From positions 243,655,218-243,719,217 of the forward strand of contig NC_081406.1 of NCBI RefSeq assembly GCF_030272615.1: a DNA stretch of 64,000 bases. Direction: 5' to 3'. The position numbers were made by a program, and so were the translations under genes. This DNA comes from Cryptomeria japonica (Eukaryota; Streptophyta; Pinopsida; Cupressales; Cupressaceae). How positions within the stretch are numbered: the stretch's first letter is position 1; the number at the start of each line of letters is the position of its first letter. The notes under the pieces were generated by a model that saw only the letters and a list, made by a program, of their open reading frames with translations, did not search any database and was not told where the DNA came from. Shown in pieces: positions 1 through 10,285 of the stretch.

Positions 1-573
1 TCTGCGAAGCAAAGACCATAGTGAGATATGCATGTTCAATTGGTGTGTAGTTTAGCTCATAGCCTACCAAAGTATGACTGAAAGTATGTCCAGATGTGTA
101 TCTTTGTCTATTGTTTTTCCCAAGAGGTCATCAACATAATCTTCCATAGTTATGTGCATGAGATCATGAAAGATAGTAGTCATGGCTTTTTGATATGTAT
201 CGCTTGCATTCTTTGGCCCAAAGGGCATGACATTCCAGCAGAAAGTTCCCCAGGGACAAGTAAATGTTGTTTTGTTCTGATCCTTAGATGCAATTTTTAT
301 TTGATTATAGCCAGAGAATCCATCCATCAAAGATAACATCGCATGACCTGTTGTGAGATCTACGATCAGATCGATATTTGGCAATGGAAAATCATCCTTA
401 AGACAAGCTTTGTTGATGTCTCTGAAATCTATGCATATTTTGATGCTACGATCTGGCTTACTGATAGGTACTAAGTTGGAGATCCATTTAGGATAATTAA
501 TTGGGCATATGAATCCGACATCCAATAATTTTTCAAGCTCCGCCTTGACTAATAATGCCACTTGTGGATGCAT
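1..573 (-). pseudogene. Gypsy reverse transcriptase fragment of G1
   Basis: Open for about 169 codons from 573 to 64 and continuing toward the window edge. It would copy the element's RNA into cDNA in the virus-like particle. The visible landmarks are those of a Gypsy RT palm: a KPDRSIKICIDFRDINKA segment, a DGFSGYNQI segment, the MPFGPKNA segment, and the catalytic YVDD box near residue 145. Only the N-terminal half of the domain is in the window, so connection, RNase H and integrase cannot be judged. It is read as a pseudogene because the upstream polyprotein has stops and a large insertion, although this stretch itself is uninterrupted. Confidence 0.85.
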
Positions 574-2206
574 CTTTCTTTATTTCTATTTTACTAGTTT
601 TGCCCCCGGTTTAACTGCCAAATGATGCATTACTAAATCCAGATCCAGTCCAGGCATATCAGCATATGACCATGCAAAATTGATTTGTCGTTATGTGAAG
701 AAACTTATGAACTTTGGTCTTTTTGTCGCTGTCAAAGATTGTGCCAAGAATATGTTATGTAGAATTTCTTCTATACCAATGTTTGTTTTGATGGTCTCCT
801 CTACTAACATAGATGATTTTTCTTCATATGATGCCTGGAGAATGTCAAGTCTTCCATCTTCGGGTGCCTCAGAGAGGTTTTCAACCTCAGATAGATCCTT
901 TCTTTTTACTTTTTTGGGGTCAGACAGTGCCACAATGTGGTTTTCACCATAAGACCCATGATTTGTTTTAATTTTTACATTTTTGTGACTGGAAGGCCCA
1001 ACACCCTCACCAAAATATGCCACTATTGAGTTTTATAGTGTATCCTGCCTTATGGTCTCCAAGTAGAAGATCATCTTGTATGCCTAGATAGTCAATAAAG
1101 GCTTCATCATTTTGGAATGTGTCGAACTGTACATGTCCTTCATGGTCCCAGTCAATAAGTTGGTGCTGAACAAGGGGAAGGCCTTCAATGTTTTCAAAGT
1201 CAGCGAGACTAAGGGTGAAGATGTAGTTATATTCAGGTATGTCAAGGTAGTTGTCGAGGTCATCATTGGCACTCTCCTCATCTATCTCGATCGTGGACAA
1301 GTCCAAATTGTCATCATTAAAAGCACATTCGGGGATGACTGTCCTCATCCTTCATGACTTCGACCTAGAACCTAGAGGCAAAGACTGTGTGGGATCCTGA
1401 GGGGTTGTTTCTTGACCAACTTTAAATTTTCTATAAAATTCCTCTTCTTTTGTGGGTTCACCTGGTTCCCTGAATGTCTTGGTGAGTTCATAGTCACTGG
1501 AGGATTTGTCTGAACCCCATTCCCATTCATTAGAGTTGGTGGAATAGTGGTTCTCTTGTTGATCTTTGGAAGCCTTGATTTATAATGCTTCTTCTGTCTT
1601 TCTAGTATTTACCTTGGAAGATATGAAACCAGGCCCTTTCGAACGCTCTTTTTTAAATGTCAATTCTAGTTGCAAAGGTTGAATGATACCTTCCTTTCTT
1701 AATCCGAGAGGACTTTTACCATCATACCCAAAATTTTGTAAGATCTTGAACCCTTTGCCATATTTTTCACATGGTATGCTGATGTGAGCTTATGTACCAT
1801 CTTCAGGGTATTTGTAAAGCATTTTGTATAGATCTTCTTCTTCCATTTCACCCCACTTTTGGAAGGTACTAGGGTCCCATTTGAGTGTAATGATAGATAC
1901 CCATTTAGAAGGATGTGGTCATCCATATTCATTTGGTGAACTCATGACTTGTCATAAGTACATGGTTTGGTTCAAAGTGTATTCACCTATGCCTTTGTCC
2001 CGATATTTCCCTTTAAGCTCACCTTGTTTTGATATCGAAGGTTTTAATGATTCAGGGTCAATGTATGCCGAAGAAGGGATAGCTTCTCTATTATTTGGAA
2101 TGATTGTCTCAGCTTTTGGTCACAAGTTATTGCAATATATAAATGGATTAGGATCACCATTAACTATTACTTCAACTCCATTGTGAGGAGACTTAATGCA
2201 TTGGTG
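574..2206 (-). pseudogene. G1 protease-to-RT spacer with a G-patch-like segment
   Basis: Continuation of the G1 polyprotein on the RT side of the E1 insertion. Reading minus from 2206 the frame carries on the protease C-terminal region and then reaches, around 1789-1669, a glycine-rich stretch containing GYDGKSPLGLRKEGI. This resembles the G-patch motif found between protease and RT in Tat-type Gypsy elements. Acidic low-complexity segments follow (1348-1007 and 1023-691), typical of the poorly conserved linker before RT. In-frame stops occur, for example near 1965 and 1800. There is no independent gene here; it is one decayed polyprotein. Confidence 0.65.
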
Positions 2207-2211
2207 GTATG

Positions 2212-3410
2212 TGTTATTATTTATTAAGTTGTCATTAGTTTTATGTCCAAAGTCATCCTATATACTCTAATTGGTTAATACTACTGAAATATTCAGTCGG
2301 TAAGCACTAAAGCAGTTAGTTACAGAAGAAAGGAGTCATAGAGTTAAGTATACACCAAGTTGTCTACCGAGTAACGTTCTATGTCTACCAAGAAGCAAAG
2401 AAGGTATACCGAGTAATCTGAATTGAGTAGAAATGTGTTATAAGATTCAATGAACCTGGACACATCTGTGGAAACGTGTTACAAGATTCGAGAATAGGGA
2501 ACAGTTATTGCATAGGAAATCACACTTCAATATTTTGTATGATTTTGAGGAAGTTTATCCAATGAAATAATTTCTATGTTTATTCATTCGATGAATCGTG
2601 TTTGTATGATCGAAGCATGAACAGATCACCATCCCAGAGATTTACTTATATAGAATGATTTGAGAATCAAAAGGAGACATGTGTCTGTGTGTGATAGATA
2701 AGTTGAAAAAGGAAAATCATAAAAGGACACATTGAGTTGTGACTACTACGACTGTCAGAGATATTCAAAGGTCACTGAGAAAGTCTTCAAAGAACAGTTT
2801 AAGGGACAAACTAAACAGAAGGGCTTACCAAGTTGATTTATCAATTATCGAGGTATGTTATGAGCAAGGTAATTTCATATTGAGCACATAGAATCTGCTA
2901 TAACATTTCAGATGTAAAGTTACGGATATTTGTAAAGTTTTTATTGAATCATTTGAGTTGTAATAGAAACCATTAACAGGGTAAAAGACTCTAACAAAGT
3001 CTATAAATTGTAAAGCCTTTAACCAGGTACAACATTTTGTATAAGTGTTGTAAAATCCTTTAGCAAGGTAGATCTAAAGATCTTGATACTCCTAACAGGG
3101 TAAGCTATTAGAAATAGCTAAACATGTAGCTCTAATCAAGCAACCTTTATTATTGCAGTAGTGAAGTTGTGGGTGCCATCCCTACCACAGTTTTTCTCTC
3201 TAACCAAGAGTTTCTGCATAACCAAAATATTAGTGTTATGGAGTGAAATGTGTATGAATGTTACTTCTATAATTATGTGTTAGCTTTATATTATGAGATG
3301 AATAGTTTACAATTTATGTTTATCAATAAGATTGTTTTAGAAGAAAAGTTTTGAAGTACTAATTCACCCCTCCCCTCTCAATACATTAGCTTTCCTTGTT
3401 GGACCTAACA
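2212..3410 (+). repeat. E1 5' LTR
   Basis: Direct repeat matching 9082-10280, same length (1199 bp), TG...CA ends, preceded by the target duplicate GTATG (2207-2211). It should hold the promoter and polyadenylation site. A TATA-like stretch (acttatatag) lies near 2644-2653. Confidence 0.93.
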
Positions 3411-3412
3411 AT

Positions 3413-3424
3413 TGGTATCAGAGC
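3413..3424 (+). other. E1 primer-binding site
   Basis: TGGTATCAGAGC begins two bases after the 5' LTR and complements the 3' end of plant initiator methionine tRNA, the usual primer for Copia elements. Confidence 0.9.
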
Positions 3425-3479
3425 TTCAATCTTAGAAAAGGGTTTAACAACCTAAAGAAAAATATCTTATAAGTGGAAG

Positions 3480-4822
3480 GCTACAAACAATCTCAGAGAA
3501 TTGTGAATCTTCAAGAAGAATTGGATCATGCTAATCAAGTGATTGCAGATATGCAGAGATAAATGCAAAGATCACTGAAAGTTAGAAGAAGGTTGTCTAA
3601 TGATTTACAGGACTCTCAAGAGTTGGTGGAACAAATTGAGACATTATCTGAGAATAGTATATCAGAAGAGACTGAAGAAATGATTGGAGAACTAAAAGAA
3701 AAGAACAAAGCACTGACTGAACAACTGAAAGCAATGAAAAGAGAACATGAGCATTTCAGCACACAGTTGACTGAAAATATAGATACATTAAGAACAGCTG
3801 AGGATAAATTAAGAGACATGCAAAGGGAAAAACAATAGCTAGAAGCATTGGTGTCTGAAAAGAATGATGAAATCACAAGAATGACTGGAATTCAACATAA
3901 TCTTTCTGATCAATTGGGTTATGCACATCATGAAGCAAATCTAAAAGAAAATGAGAATCAAGCATTGAAACTTGAATTATCAAGTTTGACCAATGAACTT
4001 GAAGCAGAGAAGAAATCAAAAGAAACACTAAAGAAAAGTTATGAAGCATGAAGGATGTTGGAGGAGCAACTAAATATAAGAAGACCCAACAAAGATGCAG
4101 GACTCTGTTACAAAGAAAAAAACACTACTAAGAAAGGGATCAACACCACCGAGAGAGGGGAATCATCAAAGCAAGCTGGAAACAAGGAGAACATCAAAGG
4201 AAGGAAGCCTATTTGCAACTACTGTGGAAAATAAGGACATACTGCCAACATGTGCCAAATCAGAAAGCAACTGAATGTCACTAGGTCTGATGGTTATTGT
4301 TACAATTGCAATAAGTATGGTCACACATCTAAACAATGTAGGACAAAGTCTACTAGCAATTTTTAGAAGGAAAAATTCAAGGGATTTTGCAAAAACTACA
4401 ATAGATATGGTCATAGTACCGAGAAGTGTTGGTTTAAGCAGAAAAACTATATGAGGTCTTCACATTGAGCAAATACTAGAAGCTACCGAACTCACACAGA
4501 TCTTAATTGGCAGTATACTGTAGTACCATGGGATTACAATACAAGAATATGGTGTAAATGTTGTGGAAGATATGGACATATAAATGCCAACTGCATGATA
4601 AGGTTTGAAATGAACAACCGAAGATCATGGAGAAATCCTGGAATGGCATGCTTTCATTGTCATAAAGTTGGACACTTGACTAAAGATTGTAGAGATCAAC
4701 CCAGAGGAGATAATGAAGAGATAAAAATAAAACTACAGAAAATCTAGAAAAAGAAGGAAAATGTGTCAAAATTTGAAGAAAGCACCTTACCTACTGAGCT
4801 AGGTGCATCTACCTCGAACTAA
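3480..4822 (+). pseudogene. E1 gag-like protein: coiled coil plus five zinc knuckles
   Basis: Likely capsid/nucleocapsid protein of E1. The first ~190 codons are E/K/L/Q-rich with heptad-like spacing (3563-4051), predicting a long coiled coil rather than the usual Copia UBN2 gag. Five nucleocapsid knuckles with CX2CX4HX4C spacing follow, each 42 nt: 4213-4254 (CNYCGK, GHTANMC), 4298-4339 (CYNCNKYGHTSKQC), 4388-4429 (second Cys replaced by Tyr), 4553-4594 (CKCCGRYGHINANC) and 4649-4690 (CFHCHKVGHLTKDC). In-frame stops fall near 3560, 3836, 4049, inside knuckle 1, near 4363 and near 4466, and there is at least one frameshift between 4051 and 4213, so this copy is dead. The start is uncertain; coding similarity begins soon after the primer site. 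One or two knuckles is the usual number. Confidence 0.75.
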
Positions 4823-5347
4823 TTAGTAAAGGTATGAAGGGACTGCATTCTCTCAAAGATTATATCTTAATAGTTCCTATTTTATCATATACTTAATTTC
4901 AAAATCTACATAAGCTAAGATGCATTAGCAAGTTTGGAATTCTATCTAATCTTTTGAAGTACCAGAGAAGTTGGTGAGTACAGGAAGCTTGTCTAGTCGG
5001 TAAAAGAGTAAAAGTGAAGTTAATCAGTTTAGTGGAATTGAGTGCATTTAATGCTTTCTTACCTAATTGTATAAATCCTGATAAGGTAAAATGTGTACTT
5101 AAAGTGTTTCGCATGGTCATTTTACACTCACCAGTTATCAAAGAGCAGAGCTAAGCGATTCAAAAGCGATCAAACATCTCCTGAGCAAATTTTAAGGTAT
5201 TTATATAGTAAATCTCAACGTATTTTTAAGCCAATTAACCGACCAGTATCAGTTGTGAACATTTGCATTATATTTACTAAGTCAAAGAGTGTTTTTCTAT
5301 CAAGTTAAAACCCTAAGCTCTTTCATTAGTAGAAATCCAAGTTTGAA
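4823..5347 (+). other. E1 inter-ORF region
   Basis: About 525 bases between the gag stop and the ATG of the second ORF. I see no domain, knuckle or long open frame. It could hold an internal leader or promoter for the second ORF, but nothing in the sequence proves that. Confidence 0.5.
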
Positions 5348-8300
5348 ATGGCTCCTAAGTTACAAAACCCAGTTGTAGTTGAGACTATTGAGAAGCCCTC
5401 ACTGAAATATTCCTTACCTCCTAAGATAACATCTGAACCCGATGATAAAACTATATTTTCTCTTATTCCAGAAAGGGTTCTATTGGTTGAATATTCTACA
5501 CTAAGTGTGGTGTTGAAGAACTAGGTCATACCGAGATCAAGGACATGTATGATGAGTTATGCACCGATGGTATCCTAGATGGCAAGTATGAGCATATCAA
5601 AGTCAAGGGATTTACCAAAGCCCTAACCTACCCTCGAGTTTTCAAACCCCAATGGGTTAAATTTGTTTTGAGTAGAGTTCATGATGACTTTATGTGGTTA
5701 GAGGAGCAACCGTTCAAAATCACCAAGGAGATCCTCCACATAATAACCGGTTACCCTATATTCGACCATGCCCGTGCACAGAAAATGATTCCACAGAAGG
5801 AATTAATAGCTTTAACAAGAGTTAAGTCTGATTGCAGAGGTCTTAAATTGAACAATGTTACAGATGCAGAGCTAAAGTTTGCAATTAGAGTCATCGGTTA
5901 TTATTTCTTTCAATCATCAAGAGAAAATAGTGTACCATGTGCAGCTATAGATTTAGCTTACAAAATTGTGAAGAAAGGTATGAAGATTGATCTATGTGAA
6001 GTGTTGTTGAAAAACCTATTTGAAAATCTCAACACCATAAGGAAACCCAAGAAGAATAACTTGACAAACACACTAAAATTTGGGTCACTCTTAGTGTGCA
6101 TGTTTTTGTATTTTCAAAAATTCTTCCCATCAGTCAGTAACATAGTCTGGGAGTTACACCAACCAATCACCCATCAAATAAATGATTATATCAATAAGCT
6201 AGGTGATAATTTCAATGAGATAATGGATGATTACTTTAGCAAATTTTAGGAAAAGATGCATAATAGGTACAGGATCCCACCTCAGTTAGTGGAGAAATAT
6301 AAGGATGATATATGTTTTGAAGTGGACATCGACTACTGCTATGTCAATGTAGTAGAACCCATAACTCAATCTCTACCATCCATGGGTTATGAAATTGATT
6401 TTGATATTTCTCAATAGCAGATAGATGCCTTTCTTGCACTTCCAAGGCACTCTACTGAGCTTAGATATGGTACCTATGAAGAGGTAAAAGAGAAGGTAAA
6501 GATGAGCATAGTAGTACCGAAGGCTACAAGAAAAGCCACTAAAATGATAAAAGACTTAACGAAGAAATTTGGAGAAGGTTCTACCTCCACACCTACTAAA
6601 GTCAACAAGTAGGAAAGATGATCAACCTTCAATAGATGAAGAATTTGAAGCTCAGGAAGTAGCTATCACTTTGAGCACCGAGTTGCCAAAGGGCAAAATA
6701 TTGAAAAGGAAGAAACAAGATACATCTAAGGTATCACTGACTCCACAAGTCAAAAGACCTAACACTAGATCATCTGTAGTGTCACCCAGTAAGAGGCAGA
6801 AAACTGTTGAATTGCCTAAGGTTACTAAGACTTATAGAAAGTCAACTAGGAGACTCATTTTGAATAAGGAGTCAAGTGAGACAGAATCTAAAGACAAAAA
6901 TACATTTCAGATTGTCAAAAGCACAAAGGAAGATGTACACAGTGTTGACAACTTCTGTGCCAATTTGATTTAATATGGAGGATCTGGGTCATTTAGGTAT
7001 GTCAAATATGACTCTTGGACAGAAGAAGAAAAGAGGAAAATAGAAGAGTCAGTTGTATGTACACTTCTAAAATTCTAAGTAGTTCCATTGGAAGTAACTG
7101 ACTTTCTTCCAAAAGCATTATATTCTCTTATTGACAACAGATGGAAATATGCTATGAACTCGGAGAAGCAGATAAGAGAAAGAGTCTTGGTACATCTCTT
7201 TCTAGGCATGTCAGTAGAAGATATAAGAAAACATTTGAAAAACTACCAGACAAACTTTCAAGTGAAGCAAAGAGCCTTGAAAATGATGAATGGCCTTTAT
7301 CTTGAAGTTGAAAAGGAAACCAAAGAGAAATGGCAAGAAATCTTCAGAATTCAGACTGAAGAAACTCAAAGTAAAGTGGAAATTGTTAACATTACCGAGA
7401 AAGATCCTACCTCAACTATTCAACAAGATGAGGATGTCATGGACACTGAGGCATAGGAACAAGAGATGATAGAAGGAAATGCATATGCCAAACTGGTATC
7501 AAGTGAATTAGTTTTGGAACAAGTCAAGTCCTATGCTCCGGTAACTCAACAAGTAATCATTGAGAAACCTTAGGACACTAATCAAGGCAAAGAGGGTCAA
7601 CAGTCTACAAAAGGAGAATCTACTTCTCAGGCCACCGAGGAAAAAACTTCTCAAGCACCTGCATGCACTGAAACTGTTGCTACTGAAACCTCAAGCAAGG
7701 AATCACCGAAGGACTCATCAGAGGCTAAGAGAACTGATAAAAGTGTTGTCTCTACCGAGCAACCTACCGAGGATGAACAAGCCTCCAAAGCCATTATACT
7801 AGTTCATCTGGTGAAAGCCTTATCATCCAAAGAAAAGAAAGTGAAGAAGCATAGTTTCAAGGTAGATTTGTCAAAACCCATTGTGTTGCCAAATGTTGAC
7901 ATCTCAAAACTAAAAGGGCCAGCACTTATTGAATTCAGAGAACTATGCAAAGCCAAAACAGAACAAGAAAGACAAATGGCTATTCAGAAGAAAAATCGAG
8001 TACTTCAGAAGGTTAAAGAATTATTAACCGACATGCTACCTGAAGCTACCGTGAATAAAGATGCTACCACCCATATGCAACTAGATGAACTACTCACTAA
8101 ATTAGAAGCATCAGGAGTAGACACATCTGAATACCTTAGCAAGTTGAAAGAAAAAGAGCTAACTGCTAAAATGATTAAAGAAGTGCAGAAGGCCATTGCT
8201 ATAGGTAAAGTCAAGCTTGTTGGATTAATTGCTGAGCTGTCCCCTCAACTCAAGCACATTCTTTATTTATTCTAGAAATTATGTACATTTTCATTATTTA

Positions 8301-8716
8301 TTAAGGATATCAAGCATAAGACCAAAGTTATTGAAAAAGAGATCACCAATCTCTCCAATAAATTGACCACCGAGCCAAATTTTGTTCACAATTTCTATAC
8401 CAAGCTGCAAACTCTTATGGCTCAATAGTTAGAACTTTAGAATGAAGAGCACAAAATAAGAATGGATATCATGACTCTTCAGACTTTATTTATTCCTCAT
8501 CTATCATCAGTCCAAGAGAAAATAAACCGAGCTACCCACTTATCCACTCAAGCCAAGGGAAGCATATTAGATGGTCTGATCTCACTCTTAGCTGATATTT
8601 CAACTTAGAATTCCCTAATGGATAGTGTCAAGGATGCCCTCTCTAATGCTCTCAACAATGCTCGCACAAAGTACAAATCTATATTTGATCAGTTGCCCCC
8701 ACCGAATGGTAACTAG
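5348..8716 (+). pseudogene. E1 ORF2: conserved unknown protein, homologous to E2 ORF2
   Basis: This sits where pol would be, but no DSG/DTG protease, integrase DDE, YVDD or RNase H motif is visible. The chosen start is the ATG at 5348 (MAPKLQNP). The frame shifts near 5510, and the best-preserved stretch is 5545-6249 (234 codons). It contains SRVHDDFMWLEE, VIGYYFFQSSREN, LKFGSLL, YFQKFFPSV and QPITHQI. After stops at 6247 and ~6414 it continues through EKYKDDI, SMGYEID, a K/R-rich linker (6569-6973), a second homologous block (7088-7456, LIDNRWKYAMNSEK), a T/S/E-rich linker, and helical tails (7811-8275 and up to 8716). The same order occurs in E2. Without decay it would be ~1100 residues. 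Function unknown; the first block might be a distant plant-mobile- or transposon-associated domain, but I cannot confirm that. Confidence 0.7.
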
Positions 8717-9081
8717 TTTTGATGTTTGTCAAAAAGGGGGAGAGTACCGAGTATAAGAGGGAGTGTACCAAGTATAAGAGGGAGTGTACCAAGCAGAACA
8801 GAGTATTCGAAGGTATAGTTGCATTTGTTAGGGGGAGCACAATACACAGAGCATAGTACACAGAGCACAGTCCATAGAGCATAGAACACAGTGCATTGAT
8901 CACAGGAGCATGCAAATATGTACAGTATATTGATAAGGGGAGTATATATTTGAGTATGTTACTATTTATTGACAATTGTATATACTATCATTTTAGTCAA
9001 AGTTTGTAGTATATAGATTTTGAGTTATGACTTTGAAAGGAGTTTTGTCAAACATACCAAACTAATGTCAAAAGGGGAGAT
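8717..9081 (+). other. E1 3' region with two polypurine tracts and short repeats
   Basis: Untranslated tail of E1. A copy of the purine tract (AAAAAGGGGGAGAG) lies near 8732-8745. It is followed by two near-identical ~24-bp repeats with the core AAGAGGGAGTGTACC (8750-8800) and degenerate CATAGxACACAGAG repeats (8840-8900). The functional-looking tract, AAAAGGGGAGAT, ends at 9081 directly before the 3' LTR. Confidence 0.7.
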
Positions 9082-10280
9082 TGTTATTATTTATTAAGTT
9101 GTCATTAGTTTTATGTCCAAAGTCATCCTATATAGTCTAATTGGTTAATACTATCAAAATATTCAGTCGGTAAGCACTAAAGCGGCCGGTTACAGAAGAA
9201 AGGAGTCACAGAGTTAAGTATACACCGAGCTATCTACCGATTTACGTTCTGTGTCTACTGAGCAACAAAGAAGGTATACTGAGTAATCTGAATCGATTAG
9301 AAACGTGTTACCAAATTCAATGAACTTGGACACATATGTGGAAACATGTTACAAGATTTGAGAACAGGGAACAGTTATTGCATAGGAAATTGCATTTCAA
9401 GATTTTGTATGATTTTGAGGAAGTTTATCCAATGAAATAATTTCTATGTTTATTCATTCGATGAATCGTGTTTGTATGATCGAAGCATGAACAGATCACC
9501 GTCCTAGAGATCTATTTATATAGAATGATTTGAGAATTAAAAGGAGACGTGTGTGTGTGTGTGATAGATAAGTTGAAAAAGGAAAATCATAAAAGGACAC
9601 ATTGAGTTATGACTACTATGACTGTTAGAGATATTCAGAGGTCACCGAGAAAGTCTTTAGAGAACAGTTTAAGGGACAGAGTAAACAGAAGGGTTTATCG
9701 AGTTGATTTATCAATTATCGAGGTATGTTATGAGCAAGATAATTTCATATTGAGCACATAGAATCTGCTATAACATTTCAGATGTAAAGTTGCAGATATT
9801 TGTAAATATTTTATTGAATCATTTGAGTTGTAATAGAAACCTTTAACAGGGTAAAAGACTCTAACAAAGTCTATAAATTGTAAAGCCTTTAACCAGGTAC
9901 AACATTTTGTATAAGTGTTGTAAAATCCTTTAGCAAGGTAGATCTAAAGATCTTGATACTCCTAATAGGGTAAGCTATCAGAAATAGCTAAACATGTAGC
10001 TCTAATTGAGCAACCTTTATTATTGTAGTAGTGAAGTTGTGGGTGCCATCCCCACCGCAGTTTTTCTCTCTAACCAAGAGTTTTTGCGTAACCAAAATAT
10101 TTGTGTTATGGAGTGAAATGTGTATGAATGTTACTTCTATAATTATGTGTTAGCTTTATATTATGAGATCAATAGTTTATAGTTTATGTTTTTCAGTAAG
10201 ATTGTTTTAGAAGAAAAGTTTTGAAGTACTAATTCACCCCTCCCCTCTCAGTACATTAGCTTTCCTTGTTGGACCTAATA
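9082..10280 (+). repeat. E1 3' LTR
   Basis: 1199-bp copy of 2212-3410, directly after the purine tract and followed by GTATG (10281-10285), the second copy of the target duplication. The terminal base pair is TA instead of CA, a single change from the 5' copy. A TATA-like stretch (ctatttatat) lies near 9511-9520. Confidence 0.93.
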
Positions 10281-10285
10281 GTATG

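Larger units (their letters stand above)
2212..10280 (+). mobile_element. E1: intact-structure LTR retrotransposon without pol
   Basis: Two direct repeats of 1199 bp each (2212-3410 and 9082-10280) start with TGTTATTATT. The left one ends CTAACA and the right one CTAATA. The 5-bp duplication GTATG flanks the element at 2207-2211 and 10281-10285. An initiator-Met-type primer site (TGGTATCAGAGC) follows the left LTR, and a purine tract precedes the right LTR. These are Copia-style signals. The 5.67-kb interior encodes a coiled-coil gag with five zinc knuckles and a second long ORF that is not pol. No protease, integrase, RT or RNase H is visible, so the element must be mobilised in trans. The LTRs differ at several tens of sites (roughly 95% identity by eye), so the insertion is not recent. 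Confidence 0.93.
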
